This document shows, in pieces, positions 45,067-57,276 of a DNA stretch of 64,000 nucleotides. The notes beneath the pieces are model-generated. The model worked only from the letters and a program-made list of their open reading frames with translations. It made no database searches and was not told the origin of the DNA. The translations under genes were made by a program, and so were the position numbers. Source of the stretch: Nereocystis luetkeana. Taxonomy: Eukaryota > Sar > Phaeophyceae > Laminariales > Laminariaceae. The stretch lies in assembly GCA_031213475.1 (NCBI GenBank), contig JARUPZ010000017.1, forward strand, positions 8,450,790 to 8,514,789, in the 5' to 3' direction. The first letter of the stretch is position 1. Each line of letters opens with the position of its first letter.

Positions 45067-45225
45067 ATGTGTGTGCGTATTCTTCACATTAAACCGTTCT
45101 TTCTACCCGTCGACATCCAGCACAACCAGTGTCCGTGCCGATTCTTCAATCCTAGAAGAGTTACAAGTTATGCGGTCACAAAGCTTTACGCCACAGATAT
45201 ACCACGTTGGCACGTATGTATGCAG
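45067..45225 (+). repeat. dispersed repeat family F, copy 3
   Basis: TTCACATTAAACCGTTCTTT, TACCCGTCGACATCCAGCAC and TGCGGTCACAAAGC. It begins about 10 bp after the LINE remnant ends, in the same orientation as copy 2 on its other side. Confidence 0.75.
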
Positions 45226-45734
45226 CAAGCACAGGTAGAGCATGTCTATGCTACGCGTGCCGCCAACTGCTGCAGCTGGTTCGAATGTGGTCCTCCTCTG
45301 CATTCGTGTTAGTTTCGGGCTTGATCCTCCGTGAGTTTCATTTTTTTATTTACTTTTCTTTCTTTGTGTCCTTACTAAAGGAGTCGTAAGGCGAGGGTGG
45401 ACGACGGGCCTGCTTTGTTCGTTTCGTATTGTCAGACGCATCGTCTCCGCGGGTGGGGCATAGGTGGCGAACGCAAAAAACGGAGACGGCAGAAATAGTG
45501 GCAGGGTACCATACCGACTAGTAGGGAGAACCCGGATGTGTTTCTCGTACCACAAACTGCCGCGCCTGCCTTGAAGGCGCTTTATGCTTCTGTTTGCCTG
45601 CTATTTCCTTTGGATATAAGTATTACTATGTTTATATGGTGTGATGCTTGTTCGTTTTGAGTGTCTGCCACATCTCCTTAGAGGAGACACGACAGAGTTT
45701 CCTTCCCTCTTTCGTATGTCTATGTCGTGCCTGT
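45226..45734. other. intergenic, nothing recognised
   Basis: Lies between two family F copies. No gene is recognised. Confidence 0.5.
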
Positions 45735-45917
45735 CGTATCAAGGATAATGGCATTGCATTGCACTGCCTTATCTGCTTCTTCCATGCGGAAGAATGCAGT
45801 ATCTCTGTGGCGTAGGTCTGTGACCACATAGCTTGTATCTCTCTAGGTTTGAAGAATCGACACATACACCGGTTGTGCTGGATGCCGACGGGTAGAAATA
45901 ACGGTTTAATGTGAAGA
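45735..45917 (-). repeat. dispersed repeat family F, copy 4 (reverse)
   Basis: The complement reads TTCACATTAAACCG, CCGTCGGCATCCAGCACAAC, CCTAGAGAGATACAAGC, GTGGTCACAGAC and GCAATGCAATGCC. With copy 5 it gives the fullest view of the family, about 180 bp. Confidence 0.75.
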
Positions 45918-46307
45918 AGGCACGCACGCTGAAGAGCCGTGGATGCAGATCACAGGACAAAAAAGTATCATGGCCATATCATCCCCAAACCGGGAGATGG
46001 ATCGAAGATACGGCTTTGCAACAAAGAAACGAGGGGATAGATCTACCTCACACCCCATAGTGAGGCCTCGACGCCTCGCTCAAAAAATAAGTGACTATCC
46101 GGAAATAAAATTAAACGCAAGAATCCGGACGAGGCGCTAAGGCTCGAAGGGACACGAAGGCGAATTACGATACGTTAGCGGGAAGTACGGCGCAAACCTC
46201 GCGAAAGAGAAATAAAACGGGTTCTCCAACGTGGTGTCTGGAGGCTGACGGGAACGTGGAGCCAATGGACCAAGACGTGGGTTCAGGGCCAAAGCGTAAA
46301 CACACTA
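45918..46307. other. intergenic, nothing recognised
   Basis: A-rich on the + strand with no coding sequence recognised. Confidence 0.5.
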
Positions 46308-46411
46308 TTACGGCGGACCATAGTTAATAGGACCAAATATTGTTAGTAAAATGGTTAAATATATAGGTTTCTATGTATACCATAGGTCCTATAAACTATG
46401 CCTCCCCGTAA
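46308..46411. repeat. family A MITE, copy 11
   Basis: TTACGGCGGACCATAG to ACTATGCCTCCCCGTAA with TA on both sides. The interior is like copies 2 and 4. Confidence 0.87.
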
Positions 46412-47689
46412 TAGCACAAGCTGGAATGCGACGGGGCGTTTCTTCCGAAGAGTCGTGCGCTAAGGGAAAACAAAGCAATAGGAAATGCCCCGTAAATGGC
46501 AAAGCAAGCAGAAACATGCGGGGACCAGTAAAAGACTAGTCGCGGCAAAAAAAGCAGGCATTGGACGCCAATGAATGAGGGCCGACAAAAACGTCTGGAA
46601 AAATGCAGGAGAAGGCAATCTAATCAATTGTCCTAGGCTGAAAACGAAGTAGGAAGTAGAAAGTACCTGTCCAACAGATACGCAGGAGGATGCAAAAAGG
46701 TTGACAATAAGAAAACAAGGTGGGCGAAAGCCATGATAGAAATACTGTAGCGCCGAGGCTCGGCGGCCCTCACGAAGAGGAGGCCGGCGGAAACGGTGGC
46801 CTAAAGTTGGCGAAGTAACGCAAACGCTTCCCGACGTACAATACAGTATGACGATTCCTTGGTGGGATATAGGTTTACTGTAGTAGAAAGTAGAAACTAG
46901 AACCTCCAAAATGACACCACGAGGTTTTGTTCGTAAGTTCAAGTTGGAGCTCGAACCGTAAACAATCCCGAATGTACGACACAACGACAGTCCGGCGCAC
47001 GGTCTTTTGTGTTGACGCTTCCCTGGGCCTTCTTCGGAAGCACACAACCGACACCACCCCTTCTGGACCGCAATAAACCATCTGGACAGGAGCACACCCC
47101 CTCTGGACTGCAATAAACCATCTGGACAGGAGCGACGCCGACTCTCTCCTTATTTAGTACCCCCGACGGCCATTTTCGACGTGTATGCCGTGTTGACGAC
47201 GTTTTTGCGCTGTGGCCCCACGGCTACGTTCGCCTCTGCTGGCCATCTCCGCGCGCACACAAGCTTTACGTGCTCAAGGTGCACAATGTCTCAGCCGTAG
47301 CAGTCTAGACTGCAATGCCGAGGGTTGTAGGCAAACGTATTTTGGAGAAACGTTGGGAATTCCTCACGATGGACACCAGCTACAACGACAGGAGTATTTC
47401 CGGCGGCAGCGTGGACGGCCGGTCACGACTTCAGCGCCACTACGTTAGCTGCTGTACACTTGAAACCATTGATGCGCCTTCAGCGAAGCGGTATGTCTTC
47501 GAGACCCAAGATCAGCCTCGCCTTTATCAGGATGGTTTTCATCCTCCTCCCCCTCCAGTAAACCAACCCTCTCTCTGACCCCTCTCAACAGTCGTCGCTT
47601 GTCTATGCCCAGCAAAATGCAAGTCAAACAGGCAACAGTACTACCGCTGTAAGCATGTTTATTTTTCACTCTATGTTTCTTTGTATTGT
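46412..47689. other. intergenic, unassigned
   Basis: A 217-codon - strand frame (47113 down to 46460) was considered and rejected. Apart from the direct repeat at 47057 nothing is recognised. Confidence 0.45.
47057..47132 (+). repeat. 39 bp direct repeat
   Basis: TCTGGACCGCAATAAACCAT then CTGGACAGGAGC is repeated as TCTGGACTGCAATAAACCAT then CTGGACAGGAGC. Confidence 0.9.
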
Positions 47690-47755
47690 CGTTCTACATT
47701 GTGTAGCATGAGATTCGCCGTCGACCACCCTAAATTCCCCCGAAAGCAAAAAACC
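47690..47755 (-). repeat. family G fragment (reverse)
   Basis: The complement contains TTTCGGGGGAATTTAGGGTG and CATGCTACACAATGT, matching family G in order but diverged. Confidence 0.5.
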
Positions 47756-48249
47756 TACGCTACAAACAAAGCGAGTCCTACGCCCCATGTCGTCCTCGCT
47801 TCTACGACCTAATTAGAGCTTGACATCTATCGACCGCATCTGCTGCGTCCATACTTCTTCCTTCTCAATACATTTATTGTTGCCTTCGACACTGATTGCA
47901 TAGAGCATAGACGCTCCGCTCTCCACCTTGCTTTGATTTTGTTTACAGTCTTTGATTTTGTTTACCAACGGGCAACACAAATGAGCAACAGCGGCCGTCC
48001 TTATTTGTGCCGCTCGGCAACACGGGCATCCTGTAATTTGGACGCTGCACCCGGCGGAATCAGTCTCTAGACCTTGATCTGCACACAATTCGTTGAGCCT
48101 GGCGTTGGCGAGCTACTTCGCACTGCTACAGTGCTCTTAATAAGTACGTCGAAGCGGATGTATTATTTGGGTAATAAAGGATGGTGGTGCGTATATGAGA
48201 CCGGGGGGATTCCACTCATTGTATGAGTGTTTCCTTCCCAAGAAATAAA
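47756..48249. other. intergenic, nothing recognised
   Basis: No gene or named repeat is recognised. Confidence 0.5.
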
Positions 48250-48345
48250 TGCTCTGCGTATTATTTTCTGCTTGCCATCCGACAACGTGCAGCATGAGCT
48301 TCAACGTTGATCACTCAAATCGCTCCCGAAAGAAGATTCCCGGAA
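48250..48345 (-). repeat. dispersed repeat family G, copy 3 (reverse)
   Basis: The complement reads TTTCGGGAGCGATTTGAGTG, ATCAACGTTGAAGCTCATGC and TGCACGTTGTCGGATGGCAA. Confidence 0.7.
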
Positions 48346-49009
48346 ACAAAGAAAATATGTTCACAAGGTCTAGCTTCCTTCTGTGTTCACTTCTCGCTAT
48401 GCTCCATTTATTTACGATACTCCTTTTGTTTTCTGTGCTCCCTCCTCCATCTCAATATGTGCTCTTGACCCTCTTTTGTTGAACCCTAAGCCGCATCCAA
48501 GCTCCATCCCCACGCCATCGATGCGGGCCTTTTACCCGCCCCCCCTTATCCTTCTCCTTTCCTGGCGATCCCTGGGCTGGAGTTTGAAGCGCGACACCCT
48601 CCTCAAAATATCGATCTGTGTAGTCATCGAGACGGTTTGAAGTAGGCGTTCCTCCACCACCCTTTTCCTTCCCATTGACCCCCCACCCCTCCCCCCCACG
48701 ACACTAGCTGCCAGCAGGTCGATGAACGTACTCCGCTCCACCCCGAGACGCCCAAAGGTTTCCACTCCTATAGTGGGCAAGTGTGTGCCTCCGTTCGTCA
48801 GAGGACACTGAAGGAAGGCTCATAACCTCGAGGGTCATGACCTGAAGGAATAATGCATGTGTCGAGGCTCTCTCTCTGGGAAGAGAGATGGCAGAGGTGG
48901 CACCGAAGTGTCTGTGGAGATCACTTGTGATGAAGAAAGAAGATGGTTTGAAATTGGCGCTTAATTGGCCATTATATAGAAGGAATCTTGATATTATCAG
49001 ATATCAAGA
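48346..49009. other. intergenic, pyrimidine-rich
   Basis: CT-rich in the first half. No gene is recognised. Confidence 0.5.
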
Positions 49010-49088
49010 GGAGAAGAGGAAAGAGTGGAGGTGAGGAGAGGAAAGGGAAGGAATGGAATGGAATGGAATGGAAAGGGAATGGAATGAT
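49010..49088 (+). repeat. purine-rich stretch with (GGAAT)n
   Basis: GAGGAGAAGAGGAAAG is followed by four to five GGAAT units. Confidence 0.85.
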
Positions 49089-50499
49089 CGAGGTGGGCGC
49101 TGCCATCACCTGATCACGAGACAATGCCCGTGCTACGGGCAGGTTTGTTCTACAGCAGCCCGTCAAGGTTCCGTGAGCCGTTCCTAGCAACGTCCCTGCA
49201 ACGTTCTATGTAGCGTACTCGTAACGTTCTGTGGAACGTTACCTGCTACCTATTGTGGTAGACTAGCTACCCTGCGTTACGATCAGTATGATAGAGATAA
49301 GTTGAATACAGTGCGTCGGCAAGAAACAACAAACTCGAGTTTCACCGCATATCGTATTTCTCCGCATTTATCATAAGATACTCTTTAGTAAGCTCGTGTG
49401 AAGTGACTGCACATCACAATAGATATGGATGCCAACGCCCATATGCTGACAGACACAAGTCACGGACGAGCGTAGTGTCGACGCTTACTGCGCGCCTTAG
49501 GAGGTAGAGGCAGCTGATCCATCGTTATCAGTACGGCCTCCTCGCATGTGTATCTGCGCTTGAGGGTCAGCTTGGGTGACGTCCGGGAGAGTGGGCGTTT
49601 CCGTATATTCCCTATTAGTAGCGTCTCGGAGACCTCTTCTTCATTTGGCATTGTACATCCGCAGGTTTCGTTCTACGGTGAACGGCTCGCCGCTCTCCAC
49701 TTGACGTCGAATTCTGAGCCGCTTTAACGTACGGGACATTCAGTGGATAGGCGGTTTGTGCTGATTTACCTGCGCGCCCCTGCTCTGAAACAGATACTCT
49801 CGTGGCGGGCCGCCACGTCAACTGCATCGGAGCAGGGGCACCTTACCGCCGCGCATTCTTCGATCACCATGAAGTACCTCCCCATGCCCACGACTCTGCT
49901 GCGGGTAAGACATGGAGTGAGTCTGTTGGTCTCGCCTGAGGGCATGCCGTGGCTCCTGCCCCCTGTGGACTTCTATAGCGAGCCTTGGCGAAGGCTTTGG
50001 TCTCGGTCCCACCCGTCGGGTCGACCGGTCCGGGGGGGCGTGCTGTCTCCGGTAGCTTGTCCAGCGAAGCAGTGTGGGCCGCGAGGCGGCCTCGATTCAC
50101 CAGCTTGCCCAACTTCTGCTGGGCTGTGCGCGAATTAGTGAGTACGGCGTCAGGCGCAGCCAGCATGTCGGCCTCTTGCATATTGTCGGAAGGCAAACGG
50201 GAAAAATCTAAAATCTCCCTGTGTAAATGTATAGCTATTCAAGAGTTCTTGTCAAGTTCCCTTGATGCTTTCAGGACATTTGACACTACCTTAGCTACAA
50301 GTATATTTTTATCTACTGCTGTACAGATGAAGAATATGTCCCGCATTGTATCCGACTCGTTTTCCCTGAGCATGTGCTTGTACAGTTAGTGGGGTCCACC
50401 ACGTTATTTCCCATTTTGTATCTAGTTCCACAGAAGCTACCACGCACCACGGAAAAAATTAATAATAAATGGATTATAAATATGCTTTGACTGAAGAAC
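49089..50499. other. intergenic, no gene confirmed
   Basis: AACGTTC words recur around 49187-49240. Overlapping frames of 110-134 codons at 49743-50389 on both strands have no recognised domain. A family G fragment (ATATTGTCGGAAGGCAAACG) lies at about 50176. Confidence 0.45.
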
Positions 50500-51270
50500 G
50501 TGCTAATTTCCATGGATAAAGCATATACTGCAATGGAAGCATGTGGAAACATTTACCGCTTGTTTTGTTTTATAGAAACATAAAAAATGACACCAATTGA
50601 AGCTTCCATAAGCACGTTCGTTGGAAGCTGTTAAAAACTCTCGTCGAGAAGAGTCCACCGGCTTCCGGTACTTCCGCAAGCTTCCATAGCCTTGCAATAT
50701 TCCCATCGAGAGATTGTTGAATCCGATGGAAGGGTTTGTACTTCCGTGGCAGTTTTCTTTCTTTCTTTTGAAGAGGATATTTACTTCCACGGCTCCTGGG
50801 ATCAGGGTGACCGGTGGGCCTCCGACGGCTCCTGCACAGGGCTAACTTTATATCTGCGCCTTTTGGGTGAGAGTAGGGCGCCAAATCGGAAGGGCCCACT
50901 GGGGGGGTGAATGCCTCAAACGGGAGCAGGGCAGTGGGTAAATTAATGGAGTATCCAATTATGGCCGATTCGTTGGAAGCTTACACTTTCATGGGACTAA
51001 GACCATCTTTTTGGAAGTAAGTGAATTTTCTCACATGGGGGCTGATGGAGTCTTCCATGAACGTCGCTCTAACATTACAGGAATTGTGTTATTTTCTTTC
51101 TACACGGCAGTAAATCTAACTCAGGAAGCGAGTCTTTCTTCCGTGGGAGTCGTGTTTACATGCGTGGAATTGAAAATTACTTCCAATAATGGAAGTAAAA
51201 TGGTTTCGATAACACTTACATTGTTTTTTCTTTATTACGTCGATTGAAAGAAAAGTACTTCCGTGGAAAT
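50500..51270. repeat. region of recurring CTTCCGTGG/GGAAGC words
   Basis: TTTCCATGGATAAAG, GCTTCCATAAGC, ACTTCCGCAAGCTTCCATAG, TACTTCCGTGGCAG, TACTTCCACGGCTCC, TCTTCCGTGGGAG and TACTTCCGTGGAAATG are spread over 770 bp. The words are often inverted relative to each other. It looks like a decayed array or a cluster of short insertions. Confidence 0.5.
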
Positions 51271-51317
51271 GTTCATGGACGTAAACTCAAAAGCGAAATA
51301 CCGTGGGAGGTCGACAA

Positions 51318-51561
51318 GGCGTTTTTCGATAGAGGTTCACCCCTATTTTTCTGAGGCCCCTCATTTAAGGAGCTCCATACCTCGCCCGAAAACTGGCTTC
51401 GGCAAAAATCAAGATGCATTGCGGCGAATAATCCCATGGCCCAAGTCTACTAAACGTTTTGTTTTCGAAATCAAGATTGACATCCCGACGATTTCGGGTC
51501 AAGGAACCCCGTCTTTCAGAAACAAATTAGCGGAAATGTGCTACCTCTATCGTAGAACGGG
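51318..51561. repeat. family C MITE, copy 10
   Basis: GGCGTTTTTCGATAGAGGTT to CTACCTCTATCGTAGAACGG. One of the most complete copies. Confidence 0.88.
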
Positions 51562-52446
51562 TCCGAACCACTGTATATCATATAGGCAATGCCGTTGAGT
51601 GAGTTTATGAGTTTCATTTCCGATTCATTTCGCCGTGCGTTCGAACAAATGAACTCGGCGTGCATAAAATAGCATTTAAATTTGCGAAAAACTAATTACG
51701 AATGTTGAAAACCGAGCAATGCAGTATGTAACGTAGACGCCAGAGTTACGAACAGTAGTACATAATATTGAGCGGGGGACCGCTGCAATCGTGCGAGAGT
51801 CGGAGACAGACAAATAGACAGCCAACAACGAAACGGAAAACATAACAAGGCCAAAGGGCCCTCTGGAACTAGGGGTGCCGGGGTAGTGTGGCCTCGGCAA
51901 CCCAGATCCGCGTGTCGCTCAGGTCGTTTCTGAGATTTTGGTTATTTTGTAGATCCTGTCCAAGGCTCGACCCACTTCTGTTTCCTCTCTTCAAGTTTGG
52001 TTGCGTGTAATACATTTGATTGAAGTGGGCTCCTAAGTTAAAAAAAAATATCGAGAATATAACGAAAATATGCAGGCAAACTCCGAAACACCCCGCTGCT
52101 TGCGGCGTTCGCAAAGTGCGGAAAACCTCATAGATAGATAGAAGGGTTTTTGCGTCGAGTATCACGAATTGACTCGAGAAAACGGCGTGGACGTTGGCCG
52201 GGGGGTAAATTCCCGTCGGTTGACGTGAACGAACGAGCCTTTAGATGTGGCAGATGCAGTACAATGTGCGAACTAAACTGCTCTACCCTGTCAAACCAAA
52301 GTCGTGCTGGTGCAGCAGTCGCCAGACAGTAGCGATATATATGCACTATCAGACACACCCAGGAAGGCCTTTTGACGGCGGCAGGGCTCTTCGGTCGTCT
52401 AGACGATCATTCTGGTACATAATGTGTTCGAGATTCGGTCATGACA
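51562..52446. other. intergenic, nothing recognised
   Basis: Open frames below 100 codons on both strands without domains. Confidence 0.5.
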
Positions 52447-52538
52447 TGACGGGAGATCATAGTAAAAAGGAACTGCAACCGTACACACAAAAACTATATG
52501 TTTCCCTAGTATTACTCACAATATTTGGTCCCCCGTAT
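52447..52538. repeat. family A MITE, copy 12 (internally shortened)
   Basis: TGACGGGAGATCATAG to TATTTGGTCCCCCGTAT. Part of the right arm is deleted, so it is about 15 bp shorter than usual. Confidence 0.72.
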
Positions 52539-52779
52539 TAGCTCTCATGGGGTTTTAGCGGAGGGGGGGGTGACGATACGAATTGGCGACTACAGCTATG
52601 ACCACGGTGTGCTTGGATGACGATCCATGTCGGTGTCCGACTTATTATGGTGAATTGCGAGGGGTCGCACGGCACCGAGGCAACACGATCCGACCTGTAC
52701 TGCTCGGGGCCCACTCCGCTCGTAGACGGTTGATAATACGAAAGTATTGTCATAACTTTCCTCGGTAAACTCGTTCGTT

Positions 52780-52850
52780 CGGGGAATGTTTAGGAGTGAT
52801 CAATGTTTATGTCCGTTGTGTGCGCATTCTCGGAGGACGAGCGCGTTTAG
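52780..52850 (+). repeat. family G fragment
   Basis: TTCGGGGAATGTTTAGGAGTG and ATCAATGTTTATG match the left part of the family. Confidence 0.5.
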
Positions 52851-53577
52851 CTGTATACCTGCTATCTTGACAATTGTGGCGATGAATTATTGTATCGCTG
52901 AGTGTAGTGGAATATCTGAGAGTATGAATAGTGATATTAATAGTGTACTCATATTTGACGTATATAAAATCAACTGAACCCGCCGCACTTCATGTATGTA
53001 TAGGTTGTAGACTGCAAAAAAAAAGAAAACGTTTTTTTTTGCGGCGGAATCACATACCAGGTCTTATTTTGCCGAAAATACGAACAGCAACACATCAGAA
53101 GCAGACACACAGAGACACGTGATCCCAGCTCTCACACGAGAGTGCGACTGCATGGCTGCCAGCCTCCCTCCCGCAGCCACACACCAGTGACTGGCAGAAG
53201 ACATCAATCCCTGGCTCACCGCAACATTCTGGACATTTAACCTGGTTTCCAAATCAAGCAACATCCTGGGCCTGGCTGCCAGCTGGGGGGGGCAGGGGTA
53301 ACGTTTTGGTGTCTCCTACTGTTCGAGTATGTAGTGCATGCAGAGAGTAGGTCGTTGAGCACATGGTGTTTGTATTATTTGACAGTAGTAGAACGTGTGA
53401 CGCAGCTGTGCATAACGCAGAATATGGTTTTGTTAACAATATATACTCTCTGTGAAACCCAATTTCACCCATTCATACCGTACGTGACAGAAATTGGGAA
53501 GCGGCTGGCAGAGAAGTAATATGAGGAATACCGTTGATTTACGGAAGGATATTCGGTTTTTATGGGAAAGGCATCTA

Positions 53578-53615
53578 CGCTATATTGTCGGAAGGCAAGC
53601 ACAATAACAATACTT
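53578..53615 (+). repeat. family G fragment
   Basis: TATATTGTCGGAAGGCAAGC followed by ACAATAAC matches the right part of the family. Confidence 0.5.
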
Positions 53616-56600
53616 TGTATGCATGGCACTACTACGGCTGTGCTACTGTATCGCCGAACAACACGTTAAGAAAGAGCTCTACACAAACTACATATTCCCA
53701 GCGCCACTCTTAGCGGCGCCGTCGTTGCTCTTGGTGGGGAGACGTCAAGGTTTCAACTACGTTGTAGGGGGGGAGGTGGTATCCTACAATGTGGGGGTGG
53801 TATACTACTATAATAGTACGTCACCTACAATCTTGACGACAAAAAGAAATACGGGAATATCCACGCGGTTTTTGCGAATTTTGATCTGAACTTTAGACAC
53901 GGTATTTTTCGGTAGTAGTATCAACAAAAAAATAAAAAAAATCCGGTATTTACAAAATATCGGCCTAGGTAACCTGTGGGGAAAAAAAGGTAAAAAAAAA
54001 GAGGGGCAGTCGCTATTACAGTTACATAATTATGAAATACACCAGCTAGCTGTGAGTTCGGCTGATTAAATAGTTGATACGCAGCTTTTGGTGCAAGCTG
54101 CGTAATACGTCTCGTCTATACCTTTTTTTTAACTGAGTTTAAGAAATTATAGTTCGTACCAGGTACGCATGTATTTTGTAATACCGCTCAAAATCACGTG
54201 CCAAAAATTCAGACCAAAGTTCGTAAAACCCACGTGGATGTTCCCGTTCTACCTTGTTGTGCCTGTACATTATTACTCTGCTGCTGCTTGCTGCCCCTGA
54301 GGTTGCTGCACCAACGCAGTCGCCGGCGCTTCGAAATAAATGTCGATTAACTCGATCGATTGCTGCTCAACCCAATGTTTTGTATCCATCTGTTGTACAG
54401 GAAGTGTACACAGCAGTAGGGACTCCGATCATGGAACTGTTAACATCCCCTTCTCCAAACTACGAGGAATAATAGAGCATGCAGATCAATATTCGAACTG
54501 CCTTGACATACATATTACCCTGGTATCTCAGATCGTGAAAGTGCTGGGGATCTGAAATCATTATGTCGCAGTGTGTGCACTGCGGGTGGATGTCTTTGCT
54601 TTTGATGCCATTATTTATGGATTTACTTATTTAAGGCACATCTTTCCATTCGGGTGGGGCTGAAGCGCTTACTCCTCAAGTAAGTTATGTCCCTCTTCTT
54701 CCAAAACACCTCACTTTCGACGTTCTGCCCTTACTGTGTAGATCGGTTTAGATGGGGAATGTAGTACCATATATATATACTACCTGTCTACTCCACACCT
54801 CCGTTCCGACTCTCTGCGCTGCTATGCCTAAAGAGGAACGGAGATTGTATGTCATGCATACCAATGTATGTGTGTGTGTCTGCTCCAACCACCCCTCTCC
54901 AATGACTGTCTGCACTACTACTTCTAGGCTGATATGTGGTATGCCTGCGTTCTGAACCCGTTCCGTGCGACCCTCTGCACTGCTAGATCGACCCCCCATG
55001 TTGAGACTGTACGGTACATCCACAAAAATGCCACATGTCATATACGTCATCCCTCTATCCTATTTGAACTACTCTACACCGAGCCAACTTGGAGACGCTA
55101 GGGCATACCAGGTGGATACCTTTCTGTGTATCCCCTCACTGGCCACTCAAACTGTCGGGCACTCGACCGACGCAGGATGTAGAAGCCCAGACGTAGCCAT
55201 CGTGTACGGCACCTTTATCCACTCCGTTTAGTATGTAGAAAATCTCAAGTGTTCTTCTTCAGGACAGCTTGTTGTTGACTGTTGCTACCATGTTACGTTA
55301 CGTGTACATCCGGGAAGGGTACTCCCACCCATATGTGTATATCCTAGTGTACAATACGTAGCGCCAAGGAAAAACATATCCAGCATCCTACGATACAAGC
55401 AAGCAGCCTTCGGAAAGAACACATCAAATCACAGGAATCGTACAGGGTTATAATGTGACAAACTGGCAAGCATGTGCAACTACTTCAAAATACGGACCTC
55501 GTTCTCGGGGCGCATTCCGCTCACATCTGCGTCTAAACCTCCAGTAGCAAGTCCAATCTAGCAGGAACTCTTTGGAACCGTCTACAGTACATTATTTAGT
55601 GCCGCACAGAGGCCCCGACTACGCGCATCGTGACAATCTACAGTAACTAGTTGTTCTTGTCGGCTTGGACTATGTCGTACAGTTTAGAGCCCTTGACTGA
55701 GGACCGGTAACATTACCATGGCCTCACCCGTACGTGATAAATTGTAACAAGAACCTCGCCGAGACTTCCAATAGTTTTAAATCCGATACTACTGTGCCCT
55801 AGGTGCTGTTGGGCCTCGCGTGGTCAATCGGAAGCTTTCACCGAAAGTGTTGTACGGCTTACAACTTCAACGTACTGGTGAACGTTTCAAAGCCTGGTTC
55901 TACGTAGATGCAGATACTGTGGGCCGTCGAGTCGTTGATCCCAGTCCGTCATGAAAGCATGCAAGACACGTTACTGCTGATAACTCGCTACACTAACCGC
56001 GCCTGGCGCCAGAGACATCCTACAAGTTATGAGCCTCGGGCCGAGGATCTCTTACTGTACTCCTTGACTATTTTCATAGCCTCAAACAGCACCCTAAACA
56101 ACTTCCAAGTAGTTTTCCCGAAAACAGTAGTTCTACAAGGTGTTACCGCCTACAGAATGTTCCAATTGAAATTCGGCTGTTACTTCCTGCTGTCGACCGT
56201 GGTTACCGCGTGCTCGTCGGTACTAGCCGCGCCAATCACCAAGCTCTATCAATGCCTATCCGTCGGTACTCACAATGCCTCTTGCCAAACACATTTGCAG
56301 ATACGTTGGAAGGAGGTAACTCAGCCCTCTCGCTAATAATATGTCTCAACCGCTGGTCGGCCGGAGTCTACCGTTGCTATCGCCGAACGTGAGTAATTCG
56401 TGGTCGTCGGTGCTCACGGGGCTTTTTTGCAACCCTAAATGTCCCTTTCACTCTGTATGCATATCGTGCCCCTTACGAAATCCTCTTACTACGGCGTACT
56501 TCCAACTTCCCAAAAGTGTCTCAATGCTCATCCATCGATACGGACCTTCAGTCCTGTCGAGCCCTCTTACGACTTTCCAGTCGGGTTGCAATCCCGTCCA

Positions 56601-57087
56601 CGACCTCGGTAGATACCGCACGAAAGTGGGCCCATAGGAGACGCGGAGCCCGAGAGTATTCGTTGCGTGTCAAAACTAACCGCACGCCCGAGAGTAAGCT
56701 AACCAAATGATCGAGACGGGATATTGTCTGAAACCGCTCAACACAGACAGACACGCCGATAATAATAAACCATGGCCGTACGATATATCGATATTAACCA
56801 ATTATCACAGGAGGATATCTTGATTCCCACCACGCAATACCGAAGGGTACGTCGATCTCAACTATCACCTGAATTCGAGCATTGACAATGCTTGGGTCTT
56901 GCAGCTACCGTACGAGGTCAACCCGAACGCATGCGGCCTCCCGCACGACACCCCCCTCAAAACTCCCCCACGACCATGAGACGGTACCCTGATAGGATAT
57001 GTTGCAACTAACTGTGTGCGCGCTCCAATGTGGTTCCCGACGCCCGCCATGAGCATACCATCTGCGTGTAGATCACACCTCCGATGC
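53616..57087. other. intergenic, no gene confirmed
   Basis: About 3.5 kb without recognised repeats. A 142-codon ATG frame at 55908-56336 (+) has hydrophobic stretches but no domain and was not accepted. One TACCAGGTA lies at 54157-54165. Confidence 0.45.
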
Positions 57088-57276
57088 CTAGTGGTCGTCA
57101 CCAGCGTACAGGTTCATCACAACGCCAGCGGTCTCCCCCACTACGTTTCCGTTGGCATCAACGACTTCAATGACAGATTCAACGGCGACGCTCTTCATGG
57201 CGTAACGGCGTCCGGTGTCTGCCGCCGTCACCGCGGCCGCGTCGGAACGCCTAGAAGGAAGGATGTACTCATCGAC
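57088..57276 (-). CDS. gene 2 last exon: C-terminal tail
   Basis: Acceptor CCTATCAG (complement), phase 0. Encodes VDEYILPSRRSD, a short variable stretch, then AMKSVAVESVIEVVDANGNV and VGETAGVVMNLY, and a stop. Compared with gene 1 the variable stretch is shorter and lacks the DSDDDEE run. The flanking MKSVA.ESV.E.VD and VVGET.GV segments are retained. Confidence 0.9.
   Translation of the reverse strand, partial: VDEYILPSRRSDAAAVTAADTGRRYAMKSVAVESVIEVVDANGNVVGETAGVVMNLYAGDDH

Noticed and set aside
46460..47113. 217-codon - frame
   Set aside because: Crosses a direct repeat and has no domain; composition follows the T-rich complement of an A-rich strand.
49743..50389. Overlapping 110-134 codon frames on both strands
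   Set aside because: Mutually exclusive frames without a recognised domain. A retroelement C-terminus was considered but no motif could be matched.
55908..56336. 142-codon ATG frame with hydrophobic stretches
   Set aside because: No domain and no supporting context. Kept only as a region worth checking against transcripts.
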